Positions 5,053-13,332 of a stretch of DNA of 36,525 nucleotides are shown piece after piece. Origin of the DNA: Clostridia bacterium (GTDB taxonomy: Bacteria; Bacillota; Clostridia; Christensenellales; Borkfalkiaceae); assembly GCA_017624285.1 (NCBI GenBank), contig JAGANI010000036.1, positions 1-36,525 on the forward strand. Direction: 5' to 3'. The translations under genes and the position numbers were made by a program. Within the stretch, counting starts at the first letter, position 1, and each line of letters begins with the position of its first letter. Below the pieces are notes generated by a model. It saw only the letters and a list, made by a program, of their open reading frames with translations, had not been told where the DNA came from and ran no database searches.

Positions 5053-6261
5053 ATGCAAAACAAAAACGTATACGACGTATTAAAAGAAAGAGGCTTTATT
5101 AAACAAACTATTTACGATGACGACCTATACAAGATGCTTGGTTCGGAATCGGTTACTTTTTACGTAGGTTTCGACCCTACTGCAGATAGTTTACACATAG
5201 GGCACTATATCCCGATTATGGCAATGGCATGGATGCAACGCTATGGTCATACCCCGATTGCGCTATTCGGTGGTGGTACGGGTATGATTGGCGACCCTTC
5301 CGGCAGAAGCGATATGCGTCAAATGATGACTAAAGAAATTATCGACCATAATATAGATTGTTTTAAAAGCCAAATGTCGCGTTTTATCAATTTTGAGGGC
5401 GACAACGCTGCGATTATTGCAAATAATGCGGATTGGCTATTAAATCTTAATTATGTAGAGTTTTTGCGTGATATCGGCGTTCATTTTTCGGTAAACCGTA
5501 TGCTTTCGGCAGAATGTTTTAAACAAAGGATGGAAAAGGGTCTTACCTTTTTTGAATTCAACTATATGTTGATGCAAGGTTACGACTTTTTATATCTTAA
5601 CCAAAAATACGGTTGTAAGTTAGAAGTCGGTGGTGATGACCAATGGTCTAATATGCTTGCCGGTGTTGATTTAATCCGTAAAAAAGAAGGCACTGACGCA
5701 TTTTGTTTAACTTGTACGCTTTTATTAAATAGCGAAGGTAAAAAGATGGGTAAAACGCAAAAAGGCGCTTTATGGCTTGATGAAAATAAATGCTCAGTAT
5801 ACGATTTCTATCAATATTTTAGAAACGTTGAAGACGTTAAGGTTGCTGAGTGTATGCGTCTTTTAACCTTTATGGATATGGCTGAGATTGAAGAACTTAC
5901 CCGTTATAATGACGAAAGGATGAACTTAGCAAAAGAAAGACTTGCTTTTGAAGTAACTAAACTTGTTCATGGTGAGGAAAAGGCTATAACGGCGCAAAAA
6001 CAAGTTAAGGCTGCTTTTGGTGGTAATGCTGAAGACATGCAGGTTATAGAAGCGCCTAAAACTTCTTCAGTAGCGGATTTACTTTGTTTAGCCACGTTTG
6101 CAAAGTCAAAAAGCGACGCTCGTCGTTTGATAGAGTCTGGCGCAGTTTCTATTAACGAAACTAAAATTTTAGGTGGTTTTGATCCCGTACCCGATAACGC
6201 TGGTGAGGAGTTTATTTTACACAAAGGTAAAAAGAACCATATTAAAATTAAGTTAGTGTAA
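5053..6261 (+). CDS. tyrS: Tyrosyl-tRNA synthetase
   Basis: Charges tRNA-Tyr with tyrosine in the cytosol. The 402-aa protein has the class I Rossmann core with HIGH (H48-H51, in SLHIGHYIP) and a KMSKS-type loop written KMGKT at about 231-235. It also has the tyrosine-site signature GGDDQWSNMLAG and a C-terminal S4 RNA-binding domain from about 340. Length is close to the usual for the bacterial enzyme. The start follows GAAGGT. It has its own promoter and no T-box. The Ser-to-Gly change in the KMSKS loop is tolerated in this family. Confidence 0.96.
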   Translation: MQNKNVYDVLKERGFIKQTIYDDDLYKMLGSESVTFYVGFDPTADSLHIGHYIPIMAMAWMQRYGHTPIALFGGGTGMIGDPSGRSDMRQMMTKEIIDHNIDCFKSQMSRFINFEGDNAAIIANNADWLLNLNYVEFLRDIGVHFSVNRMLSAECFKQRMEKGLTFFEFNYMLMQGYDFLYLNQKYGCKLEVGGDDQWSNMLAGVDLIRKKEGTDAFCLTCTLLLNSEGKKMGKTQKGALWLDENKCSVYDFYQYFRNVEDVKVAECMRLLTFMDMAEIEELTRYNDERMNLAKERLAFEVTKLVHGEEKAITAQKQVKAAFGGNAEDMQVIEAPKTSSVADLLCLATFAKSKSDARRLIESGAVSINETKILGGFDPVPDNAGEEFILHKGKKNHIKIKLV

Positions 6262-6308
6262 AATTTACCCCGTTATGGGGTTAAATAAAAATAACCAAAC
6301 AAATTTGA

Positions 6309-6350
6309 CCGCTTATAGCGGAAAAGCGGCGCTATTTAACGCCGTTTTTT
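6309..6350 (+). terminator. tyrS terminator region, tandem hairpins
   Basis: A small CCGC/GCGG hairpin (6309-6321) is followed by CGGCG (6327-6331) pairing with CGCCG (6340-6344) and six T residues. A weaker ACCCC/GGGGT hairpin lies at 6267-6281. Confidence 0.75.
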
Positions 6351-6366
6351 GTTTAAAAGGATTTAT

Positions 6367-6990
6367 ATGAAGGAAAGTTTTTTAACGGTTTTGGGTGAAA
6401 GCGAACATTTAACCGTGATAGAAAAATCCCGATTTATTTGCTATCTTAAACATATCGAGTCGGAAGAAGATGCTAAAGCGTTTATCGATAGCATAAAGAA
6501 AAAACACTTTGACGCCACGCATAACTGTTCGGCTTTTATAGCCGATTCGGATGGTCAAATGCAACGATTCTCCGATGATGGCGAGCCTCAAGGCACGGCT
6601 GGTATGCCCATGCTAGAAGCTTTAAAAAATAAAGGCATTTACGAAGTTGTTGCAGTCGTTACAAGGTATTTTGGTGGCATTAAACTTGGTGCAGGTGGAT
6701 TAGTTAGGGCGTATAACGGGTGTGTTATTTCTGCGATTAATAACGCTAAAGTGGTGGAAAAGTGTTTTTGTAAAACCGTTTTAGTTAAAGCCGATTACGA
6801 CAGGTATAATTTGCTTACTAAACTATTTGTTAAAGATTGCAAGGTGCTTTCAACCGAGTGGGATAACGGCGTAAATTTAACGATAGCCATTAAGGTTGGT
6901 GCGTTTGATAAATATAAGTTAGCCCTTAACGAGATGTTTTTTGGTAAACCTGATATAACCGTATTAGATGAAGGCTACGTCTTGCTTTAA
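6367..6990 (+). CDS. IMPACT/YigZ family protein
   Basis: The start at 6367 is chosen over an in-frame ATG 18 nt upstream because AAAAGGA lies the right distance before it and the upstream ATG falls against the tyrS terminator. The 207-aa product has the UPF0029/IMPACT N-terminal domain: SRFICYLKHIESEEDA, then FSDDGEPQGTAGMPML and VVAVVTRYFGGIKLGAGGL, the two family signatures. A C-terminal ferredoxin-like domain follows. Members have been linked to translation and stress control, but the bacterial function is unsettled. The gap to recX is 63 bp. Confidence 0.9.
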   Translation: MKESFLTVLGESEHLTVIEKSRFICYLKHIESEEDAKAFIDSIKKKHFDATHNCSAFIADSDGQMQRFSDDGEPQGTAGMPMLEALKNKGIYEVVAVVTRYFGGIKLGAGGLVRAYNGCVISAINNAKVVEKCFCKTVLVKADYDRYNLLTKLFVKDCKVLSTEWDNGVNLTIAIKVGAFDKYKLALNEMFFGKPDITVLDEGYVLL

Positions 6991-7053
6991 TTTGCTTTAG
7001 TGCGGTAACGGGGTGCGTTTTTTATAATAATATAGGCAAAAAAGGATGGGTTT

Positions 7054-7665
7054 ATGGCAGTAATTACCGATATTACACCCCAAAAAAGGGATAAAAATAG
7101 GGTAAATATTTATCTTGACGGGGTTTTTTATTGCGGTTTATCGCTGGAAACCGTATATAATTATCATTTAAAAAAGGATATGGATGTATCCGAAAAGTTT
7201 TTGTCTGAAATTGAACTTCAAAGTGAAAAGCACAATGCTTTAGATAAAGCGATGACGTATATTTCAAAAACAATGAAGACAAAAAAACAGATTAAAGAGT
7301 ACCTTTTTTCAAAAGGATACACTACGTGTGTCGTAAATTACTGTATCGATAAGATGACGGAGTATAATATGATAGACGATTACGAGTATTGTTTGCAATA
7401 CGTTCGCGCCCATAAAAAGAGGCAAGGCGCGATGTTAATCGAAAGGGATTTACGCCTTAAAGGGATTGATTTTAACCTTGTTTCTAAAGCGATTGATACT
7501 GAAATTAAATCACAAAACGACGTCGTTAAAAATATAGCGTTTAAGTATATGAAAAATAGAGAAATTTCGCAAGAAAATTTAGCAAAACTCTATAAATACG
7601 TGTTATCTAAGGGTTTTAGCTACGAAGATGCGTCTTATGCTGTTTCTTGCGTAAAGGGGGATTAA
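7054..7665 (+). CDS. recX: RecX regulatory protein
   Basis: The 203-aa protein is a modulator of RecA filaments. Three-helix repeats typical of RecX are seen in order: ALDKAMTYISKTMKTKKQIKEYLFSKGY, then IDDYEYCLQYVRAHKKRQGAMLIERDLRLKG, then a C-terminal repeat ending LSKGFSYEDASYAV. The N-terminal segment (ITDITPQKRDKNRVNIYLDGVF) is the extension common in Firmicute RecX. AAAGGATGG precedes the ATG. Its TAA overlaps the ATG of the next gene (TAATG), giving translational coupling. recA is not in the window. Confidence 0.88.
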   Translation: MAVITDITPQKRDKNRVNIYLDGVFYCGLSLETVYNYHLKKDMDVSEKFLSEIELQSEKHNALDKAMTYISKTMKTKKQIKEYLFSKGYTTCVVNYCIDKMTEYNMIDDYEYCLQYVRAHKKRQGAMLIERDLRLKGIDFNLVSKAIDTEIKSQNDVVKNIAFKYMKNREISQENLAKLYKYVLSKGFSYEDASYAVSCVKGD

Positions 7666-9104
7666 TGCAAAGAATATTAACTGCAAAAGAAATGCGAGAT
7701 GCCGATGCTTTTACCATTGATAAACTCGGTATCCCTGAAGAAGAACTAGTAAATAGAGCGGGTGAAGCCGTAGCCGTTGAAATTTTAAAGCGTAAAAAAG
7801 GCGGCAGGGTGCTTATTTGCTGTGGTAAAGGTAAAAATGGCGAGGATGGTAAAATTATCGCTAAAACTTTATATCCACACCACGGGTTTAGGGTAAACGT
7901 TTTTGATATTGATGACGATTTATCTATCTTTGATAACGAGTACGATATTATCGTGGATAGCCTTTTAGGCACAGGCTTAAATAGGGAAGTGTCAGGAAAA
8001 TATAGGGACGTTATCGAAAAAATCAATCAATCGGGCTGTTACGTTGTTGCTTGCGATATATCAAGTGGTCTTAACGCCGATACTGGTTTACCTATGGGTA
8101 TTGCCGTTAAAGCAAATTTAACCGTAGCCGTGCAAGAATTTAAAACGGGGCATTTTTTAAACGACGGTTTAGATTACTCGGGTGAAGTTGTTTCAACCGA
8201 TATAGGTATAAGTATTTGGGGTGATAATTACGCTTATCGTATGACGGGTGTAATGGTAAAAGAATTCTTTCCCAAAAGGATTAGAAACACTAACAAAGGT
8301 CATTACGGTAGGGTTTGTATAATCGGTGGTAGTAAGCCGTATCCTGGCGCTCCACTTTTGTCTGAAAGCGGTTACGCAGCGCTAAAGGCGGGTACGGGGT
8401 ACGCAAAACTTGCTGTTCCTAACTCTATGTATTCTATTTACGCAGGTTTACGTCCAGAATGTACTATGTATACCCTTCCTGATAATGGCGAATCTATTTT
8501 ATTTAGTGAAGATGCTATTGCGCCTTTACTTAACAATACGGCAATTGCTATCGGTATGGGTATGGGCGTTAGCGAAGAAGTTTATAATACCATAGTGTAT
8601 TTGCTTAAAAACTACGAAGGTAAGCTTATTATAGATGCGGACGGGTTAAATTCCCTTGCAAAATACGGCGTTGACGTGTTAAAAAATAAAAAATGCAAGG
8701 TTTTAATCACCCCACATATTAAAGAGTTTTCACGCTTATCGGGTATTTTAGTTGAGGACATTAAAAAAGATTCCATCAACCTAGCTAAAAAATTTGCAAA
8801 CGATTACGACGTAGTAGTTTGCTTAAAAAATGCCGTTTCAATTATTACGGACGGCGTAAAGGTATGTATCAATACAAGGGGTACACCAGCTATGGCAAAG
8901 GGTGGCAACGGGGACGTTTTAACCGGCATTATTTTGGGTATTGCGTCCAAACAAAATTTATTTGATTCCGCAACGGCAGGATCATACGTATTAGGTAGGG
9001 CAGGTCAATGGGCTTCTAGAGAACTTGGTGAGTATTCAGTTACTTCGTCTGATATATGTGATCAAATCGGAAAAGTTATTTTAAGGTTAGAAACCACTTT
9101 TTAA
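7665..9104 (+). CDS. nnr: Bifunctional NAD(P)H-hydrate repair enzyme
   Basis: Repairs damaged hydrated NAD(P)H. The N-terminal YjeF domain is the epimerase, and the C-terminal ribokinase-like domain is the ADP-dependent dehydratase. The start at 7665 is chosen because GGGGGATTA precedes it and it overlaps the recX stop. A frame 18 nt longer lacks a site. The N-domain shows LTAKEMRDADAFTI and a phosphate loop GKGKNGEDG near 54-62, where the family usually has NGGDG, so one Gly is Glu. The C-domain carries GHYGRVCIIGGSKPYPGAP and the GNGDVLTG signature near its end. At 479 aa the length matches fused forms. A terminator follows at once. Confidence 0.93.
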   Translation: MQRILTAKEMRDADAFTIDKLGIPEEELVNRAGEAVAVEILKRKKGGRVLICCGKGKNGEDGKIIAKTLYPHHGFRVNVFDIDDDLSIFDNEYDIIVDSLLGTGLNREVSGKYRDVIEKINQSGCYVVACDISSGLNADTGLPMGIAVKANLTVAVQEFKTGHFLNDGLDYSGEVVSTDIGISIWGDNYAYRMTGVMVKEFFPKRIRNTNKGHYGRVCIIGGSKPYPGAPLLSESGYAALKAGTGYAKLAVPNSMYSIYAGLRPECTMYTLPDNGESILFSEDAIAPLLNNTAIAIGMGMGVSEEVYNTIVYLLKNYEGKLIIDADGLNSLAKYGVDVLKNKKCKVLITPHIKEFSRLSGILVEDIKKDSINLAKKFANDYDVVVCLKNAVSIITDGVKVCINTRGTPAMAKGGNGDVLTGIILGIASKQNLFDSATAGSYVLGRAGQWASRELGEYSVTSSDICDQIGKVILRLETTF

Positions 9105-9111
9105 TTATTAA

Positions 9112-9136
9112 AAACCGCCTTAACTAAAGGCGGTTT
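9112..9136 (+). terminator. Hairpin after nnr
   Basis: AAACCGCC (9112-9119) pairs with GGCGGTTT (9129-9136) around TTAACTAAA. The following T tract is poor (ACTTATTATTTT), and the next gene starts 16 nt later, so it may act as an attenuator as much as a full stop. Confidence 0.6.
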
Positions 9137-9151
9137 ACTTATTATTTTGGT

Positions 9152-9910
9152 ATGGAAGATATAAAAGTTAAAGTAGAAAAGCTTAAAAAAATAATAAACG
9201 GCGCTAGACGTATAGTGGTATTTACCGGTGCGGGGATATCCGTTGCAAGTGGTATACCCGATTTTAGGTCGGCGGACGGGCTTTATAACCAAAACGGTTT
9301 AGTTGGCGCTACGCCTGAAGAAATTATCTCGCACACCTTTTTTGTAAACAGGACTAAAGATTTTTATAAATTCTATTTTAAAAGTATGGTTTACGAAACT
9401 GCCCAACCGAATTTAGCGCATAGTTATTTTGCTAATTTAGAAAAACTTGGTAAAGTTATTGCCGTAGTAACGCAAAATATCGACGGCTTGCATCAAAAAG
9501 CGGGTAGCAAAAACGTTTACGAACTTCACGGCAACGTTTTGCGTAACAACTGCACTAATTGCGGTAGGTTTCACACTCTAAGCGAAGTTAAACAAAGTGC
9601 AGGTAATACCTTAGACGGCGTACCACGTTGCAAGATATGTGGTGGTATTGTTAAACCAGACGTCGTGTTGTATGAAGAATCTTTATTAGACGATACCGTT
9701 GACGGGGCTATAAACGCTATTCAATCGGCAGATACGTTAATCGTCGTGGGTACAAGTTTAGTAGTATACCCCGCTGCCGGCTTTTTAAGGTTTTTTAAGG
9801 GGGATAACTTGGTTTTAATAAATAAAGATAAAACCCCGTATGATTCTTACGCTAATCTAGTTATTAACGATGATATAATTACTACCGTACAGGATTTAAT
9901 TGGTAATTAA
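9152..9910 (+). CDS. cobB: Sirtuin NAD-dependent protein deacylase
   Basis: Removes acyl groups from lysines using NAD+, releasing nicotinamide. All sirtuin signatures are present in the 252-aa protein: GAGIS (26-30), SGIPDFRS (33-40), TQNID (107-111), catalytic H126 in ELHGN, zinc cysteines C134/C137 and C160/C163, and GTSLVVYPAAG near the end. The start has no clear ribosome binding site. The nearest purine stretch, AAAGGCGG, lies in the 3' arm of the hairpin at 9112-9136, so this hairpin may limit translation. It follows an NAD repair gene, a sensible NAD-linked pairing, but not proof of cooperation. Confidence 0.93.
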   Translation: MEDIKVKVEKLKKIINGARRIVVFTGAGISVASGIPDFRSADGLYNQNGLVGATPEEIISHTFFVNRTKDFYKFYFKSMVYETAQPNLAHSYFANLEKLGKVIAVVTQNIDGLHQKAGSKNVYELHGNVLRNNCTNCGRFHTLSEVKQSAGNTLDGVPRCKICGGIVKPDVVLYEESLLDDTVDGAINAIQSADTLIVVGTSLVVYPAAGFLRFFKGDNLVLINKDKTPYDSYANLVINDDIITTVQDLIGN

Positions 9911-10003
9911 TTTACTTTTTTATCAAAAATTTTGCTATTATATTTATAATAATGTAAAAGTATATTTTTATTAAAAAAACATATATAAACGTGTAAAAAA
10001 CGT

Positions 10004-10032
10004 TTGACAAAGACGGTTAAATGTAGTATTAT
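10004..10032 (+). promoter_or_regulatory. infC operon promoter
   Basis: TTGACA (10004-10009), a 17-bp spacer and TATTAT (10027-10032). Transcription would start near 10039, about 170 nt ahead of infC. The DNA from 9911 to 10003 is AT-rich with no other feature seen. Confidence 0.8.
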
Positions 10033-10038
10033 GGTCTA

Positions 10039-10162
10039 GCAAAGAGAAAGTAACCCTTTCCACCCTGCGCTTTAGTTAGCAGGTGTTCGATACATTTTAT
10101 TTAGCATTACTATGCCTAAATTTGCGTTTCGACAGGTTACTTTTTTGGTAGCCTGTTTTTTT
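10039..10162 (+). promoter_or_regulatory. Attenuator leader of infC-rpmI-rplT, L20-type
   Basis: A terminator hairpin CAGGTTAC (10133-10140) with GTAGCCTG (10148-10155) is followed by seven T residues. AAAGTAACC at 10047-10055 is an exact complement of GGTTACTTT (10135-10143), so it can pair with the terminator's 5' arm as an antiterminator. A CACC-TGC hairpin lies between (10061-10085). In Bacillus the same operon is controlled by L20 binding such a leader. The layout here fits that mechanism. Confidence 0.75.
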
Positions 10163-10209
10163 GTGTTTAACGTAAAAGCGTTAAAAATATAAAGTAGAGG
10201 TACAAAACC

Positions 10210-10737
10210 ATTAAAAAAGAACATCAAATCAACGAGGAAATCAGAGATAAAGAAGTACGTCTTATCAGCGACGATGGTGAGCAGTTAGGCATTATGCCTA
10301 CGGCAAAAGCTTTAGCTATTGCAGACGAGAGGGAGTTAGATTTAGTTAAAATTTCCCCAAATGCAAATCCGCCCGTATGTAAGCTTATCAACTACGGTAA
10401 GTTTATGTTTGAACTCGCTAAGAAGGAAAAGGAATCAAAAAAGAACCAAAAAGTTCTTGAAATTAAAGAAATTTGGCTTTCTATGACGATTGACGTTGGC
10501 GACCTTAACGTAAAAGCAAAACAATGCGTTAAGTTTTTATCCGCAGGTAACAAAGTAAAAGTTTCCATTAGGATGAAGGGGCGTCAAATGGCGCATGCAA
10601 ACCTTTCATTAGACGTGATGAATAGGTTCTTCGAAATCGTTAAAGAAGCAGGTATTATGGAAAAGAAACCGCTTACTGAAGGTAGAAACGTGTGGATGAT
10701 GCTCGCACCGATACCGCAAGATAAGCGTTCAAATTAA
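10210..10737 (+). CDS. infC: Translation initiation factor IF-3, AUU start
   Basis: IF-3 binds the 30S subunit and checks initiator tRNA and start codon choice. No ATG exists at the family's normal N-terminus. The frame instead runs back to ATT at 10210, with AGAGG 9 nt upstream, giving 175 aa beginning (M)[19 protein letters not shown], exactly the conserved IF-3 start. The first ATG (10294) would remove 28 conserved residues. AUU initiation is a known self-control device of infC, because IF-3 rejects it. The rest matches the family: [32 protein letters not shown] and a C-domain with GDLNVKAKQ and [11 protein letters not shown]. Confidence 0.95.
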   Translation: MKKEHQINEEIRDKEVRLISDDGEQLGIMPTAKALAIADERELDLVKISPNANPPVCKLINYGKFMFELAKKEKESKKNQKVLEIKEIWLSMTIDVGDLNVKAKQCVKFLSAGNKVKVSIRMKGRQMAHANLSLDVMNRFFEIVKEAGIMEKKPLTEGRNVWMMLAPIPQDKRSN

Positions 10738-10759
10738 AATAACAAGGGAGGGCAATACT

Positions 10760-10957
10760 ATGCCGAAAATGAAAACAAAAAGTGGTGCTAAAAAACGTTT
10801 CAGAAAAACTGCAAGCGGTAAAATTAAAAGAGCACACGCAGGTAAAAACCACATCTTAACTAAGAAAGCAAGAAAGAGAAAGAACAACTTATGCTCGGGT
10901 GCATACGTAGATGCAGGTCAGCAAAAGACTATTTCTACTTTAATCTACAACAAGTAA
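10760..10957 (+). CDS. rpmI: 50S ribosomal protein L35
   Basis: The 65-aa very basic protein has the full L35 pattern: [42 protein letters not shown] and a short C-terminal segment. AAGGGAGGG precedes the ATG. It lies 22 bp after infC and 18 bp before rplT, the conserved order of this operon, and shares the attenuated leader. Confidence 0.96.
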   Translation: MPKMKTKSGAKKRFRKTASGKIKRAHAGKNHILTKKARKRKNNLCSGAYVDAGQQKTISTLIYNK

Positions 10958-10975
10958 TTCGGGAGGAGTTAAATT

Positions 10976-11326
10976 ATGCGTATTAAAAGAGCAGTTAACG
11001 GCGTTAAAAAACGTAGAAAGATTTTAAAATTAGCAAAAGGTTACTTTGGTGGTAAGTCCAAAAGATATAGAGTAGCAAGAGAAGCAGTTATGAAGTCTCA
11101 ACAATATGCTTACATTGGCAGAAAGTTAAAGAAAAGAGATTTCAGAAGCCTTTGGATTGCAAGAATTAACGCTGCTTGCCGTATGAACGGTATTTCCTAT
11201 TCTAAATTTATGTACGGCCTTAAAAAGGCAGGCATCAACCTTAACAGAAAGGTTCTTGCTGAACTCGCTATTTCCGATGCAGCGGCTTTCACCGCTTTAA
11301 CCGAAAAGGCAAAGGCAAACATCTAA
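10976..11326 (+). CDS. rplT: 50S ribosomal protein L20
   Basis: The 116-aa protein has the L20 signature: [58 protein letters not shown] and [21 protein letters not shown]. It has a basic N-terminal extension and a globular C-terminal half. It assembles early on 23S rRNA and in Firmicutes represses its own operon by binding the leader. GGGAGGAG lies before the start. Confidence 0.97.
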   Translation: MRIKRAVNGVKKRRKILKLAKGYFGGKSKRYRVAREAVMKSQQYAYIGRKLKKRDFRSLWIARINAACRMNGISYSKFMYGLKKAGINLNRKVLAELAISDAAAFTALTEKAKANI

Positions 11327-11336
11327 TAAACTTACG

Positions 11337-11363
11337 GAGCCTACTTTAATCGTAGGCTCTATT
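11337..11363 (+). terminator. Hairpin after rplT
   Basis: GAGCCTAC (11337-11344) pairs with GTAGGCTC (11352-11359). Only TATTT follows, so termination may be partial, with some readthrough into the methyltransferase gene. Confidence 0.6.
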
Positions 11364-11373
11364 TGGTAAAAAA

Positions 11374-12120
11374 ATGATTGTTTCAAGACAAAACGAAAGG
11401 GTCAAAAAAGTACGCGCGCTGTTGCAAAAAAAGTATCGCGACGAATACGGCTTATATCTTGTTTTCGGGCTTAAACTCGTCAAAGAGGTTATCGCGCTTT
11501 CTTTAGATATAGATTGCGTTTTGGGGACGGAAGACGCTTTAAATACCTTATCGCTTACTGAGGGTGATAGTTTAGGGTTTGAAGTTATTGCCGTTACCGA
11601 ACAGGTTTACGATTCCGTTACGGATGAAAAGTCTCCTCAAGGCGTTTTAGCCGTAGTTAAAAAACCGTCGTTATCCCCAAAAACACCTAAAAATAACTGT
11701 ATATTTCTTGACGGCGTAGCAGACCCCGGCAATATGGGTACTATTATTAGAACTGCTGCCGCAGCTGGTTATACAGAACTTTATTTGGCAGATTGCACTG
11801 ATGCGTATTCACCAAAATGCGTTCGTAGTAGCATGGGTGGTTTATTTAGGGTAAATATTTATACTGGTGATAGGCAATCGCTTATTGATATTATAGATAA
11901 ACCGTTTATTATCGCTTCGATGGAAGGCGACGACGTTTTTAATAGTGTTACCCCCGATAAGTTTTGTTTGGTAATCGGTAACGAAGCAAACGGCGTATCA
12001 GATACGCTTAGACAGGTTGCAAAAATAAAACTATCAATCCCTATGGAAAACGGGGTTGAAAGTTTAAACGCAGGTGTATCCGCAGGGATACTTATGTATG
12101 CGCTTAAAAATAACATTTAA
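11374..12120 (+). CDS. TrmH/SpoU family RNA 2'-O-methyltransferase
   Basis: The 248-aa protein transfers a methyl group from SAM to a ribose 2'-OH in rRNA or tRNA. It has an N-terminal substrate-binding domain (SRQNERVKKVRALLQKKYRDEYGLYLVFG) and a C-terminal SPOUT knot with all three motifs: DGVADPGNMGTIIRTAAAAG, LVIGNEANGVS and IPMENGVESLNAGVSAGILMY. It resembles the RlmB/TsnR-type proteins found next to rplT in Clostridia; the exact target nucleotide cannot be told. The ribosome binding site is weak (TTTGGTAAAAAA), and it probably relies on readthrough from the ribosomal operon. Confidence 0.9.
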   Translation: MIVSRQNERVKKVRALLQKKYRDEYGLYLVFGLKLVKEVIALSLDIDCVLGTEDALNTLSLTEGDSLGFEVIAVTEQVYDSVTDEKSPQGVLAVVKKPSLSPKTPKNNCIFLDGVADPGNMGTIIRTAAAAGYTELYLADCTDAYSPKCVRSSMGGLFRVNIYTGDRQSLIDIIDKPFIIASMEGDDVFNSVTPDKFCLVIGNEANGVSDTLRQVAKIKLSIPMENGVESLNAGVSAGILMYALKNNI

Positions 12121-12144
12121 TTTAGATTATTTTAGGAGATTAAT

Positions 12145-12885
12145 ATGTCAGGACATTCACATGCGGCCAACGTCGCTAAGAAAAAGGAAAAAAACGCTGC
12201 AATTAAGGGTAAGATTTATACCAAAATCGGTAGGGAATTAGCAGTTGCTGCAAAAGCAGGCGCAGATCCCGATACTAACTCTAAACTTGCAGACGCTATT
12301 GCAAAAGCAAGAGCGGCTAATATGCCCAACGACAACATTAAGCGTTGTATAGCAAAGGCTACGGGTGAATTCGCTGCAACCACTTATGAAGAATTAACTT
12401 ACGAAGGTTACGGTCCTTCCGGTAGCGCAATTATCGTTAAAACGCTTACCGATAACAAAAACAGAACCGTTGACTTTGTTAGAACCGCTATGCGTAAACA
12501 CGGTGGTCAGTTAGGTAACGCAGGTTGCGTATCCTTTACTTTCCAAAATATGGGTGTTATCGTGGTTGAAAGAACTGTTGATTTAGACGAAGATACCGTT
12601 ATGGAATACGCTTTAGACGCAGGCGCTGACGACGTTATTACCGAAGACGACGCTTACGTTGTAAATACTTCTGTTTCGGCTTTTTCTGAAGTTAGAAAGT
12701 ATTTAGAAGATAAAGGCTTAAAATTCTTCTCAGCTCAAGTAGAAATGGTTCCCCAAAACAAAGTTACTTTAGATGAAGAATCTTTAGTTAAGTTTAATAA
12801 ACTCTTAGATGCGTTAGAAGATATCGACGACGTACAAGACGTTTATCATAACGTAGACCTTCCTGATGAGGAAGATGAAGACTAA
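12145..12885 (+). CDS. yebC: YebC/PmpR family protein
   Basis: The 246-aa protein matches the YebC family throughout: MSGHSHAANVAKKKEKNAAIKGK, then GGADPDTNSKL-like AGADPDTNSKLADAIAKARAANMPNDNI, the acidic middle domain (YEELTYEGYGPSGSAIIVKTLTDNKNRT) and FTFQNMGVI. Members act as transcription regulators or, as shown more recently, help ribosomes through difficult peptide sequences. The usual start MSGHSKW is MSGHSHA here. AGGAG precedes the start. It lies 24 bp after the methyltransferase gene. Being upstream of ruvC is a conserved position. Confidence 0.95.
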   Translation: MSGHSHAANVAKKKEKNAAIKGKIYTKIGRELAVAAKAGADPDTNSKLADAIAKARAANMPNDNIKRCIAKATGEFAATTYEELTYEGYGPSGSAIIVKTLTDNKNRTVDFVRTAMRKHGGQLGNAGCVSFTFQNMGVIVVERTVDLDEDTVMEYALDAGADDVITEDDAYVVNTSVSAFSEVRKYLEDKGLKFFSAQVEMVPQNKVTLDEESLVKFNKLLDALEDIDDVQDVYHNVDLPDEEDED

Positions 12886-12975
12886 TTATTTTAAAAAAAT
12901 CGCGCTATACGTATAGTGCTGTTTTATAAAAAGGTTTTCTTTAACACAATATTTTTAATTTTTAAGAATAATAAT

Positions 12976-13142
12976 CGGCCTCCTGCAGATAATATTACTA
13001 TCAGCGGTGGGCCGTTTGTATTTATATGCGTTTTTTGCCTTAATTTTCCGCTGTTTATATACCTCCATAGGCGGTCCACCGTTTAATCGATGCATCGCTT
13101 AAGGTTGGGGAGAGCCCGTTTTAAAAAGCGGGTTCTCTTTTT
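12976..13142 (+). ncRNA. Predicted structured RNA with intrinsic terminator
   Basis: The gap of 447 bp after yebC has no reading frame but strong RNA structure. CGGCCTCCTGC (12976-12986) pairs with GCGGTGGGCCG (13004-13014), with an inner GATA/TATC stem. CGGTGGGCC (13005-13013) can instead pair over nine positions with GGTCCACCG (13073-13081), an alternative fold. The 3' end is a terminator, GAGAGCCCG (13110-13118) with CGGGTTCTC (13129-13137) and five T residues. A weak TTAACA lies at 12941. Size and place would suit 6S RNA or a cis-regulatory RNA; neither is recognised with confidence. Confidence 0.55.
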
Positions 13143-13209
13143 GATTTAATTAAAAGTGGTTAATTTTTTAACAAAACGATAATAAAATATAAAGCGTTTT
13201 ATTTGATGC

Positions 13210-13238
13210 TTGCAAAATGTTTATTTATATGTTAAAAT
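13210..13238 (+). promoter_or_regulatory. Promoter of the HtrA-like gene
   Basis: TTGCAA (13210-13215), a 17-bp spacer and TAAAAT (13233-13238) with an extended TGt element. It follows the RNA terminator, so the protease is transcribed separately from that RNA. Confidence 0.65.
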
Positions 13239-13332
13239 AAATAAAAGCATAAATTTACATTTAGTTTATTTTTTAAAGTTAAAATGTAAAAAACCATTAA
13301 AAGGTAATTCTATCCAATATTAAGGAGTTATG

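Noticed and set aside
8410-8595. Hydrophobic plus-strand frame inside nnr
   Set aside because: It lies fully within the well-supported nnr gene in another frame and has no ribosome binding site.
10294-10737. IF-3 starting at the first ATG
   Set aside because: It would remove 28 conserved residues; the ATT at 10210 has a ribosome binding site and the family N-terminus.
12976-13142. Firm call of 6S, tmRNA, SRP or RNase P RNA
   Set aside because: None of the conserved sequence signatures I know for these RNAs could be matched by eye; it is left as an unidentified structured RNA.
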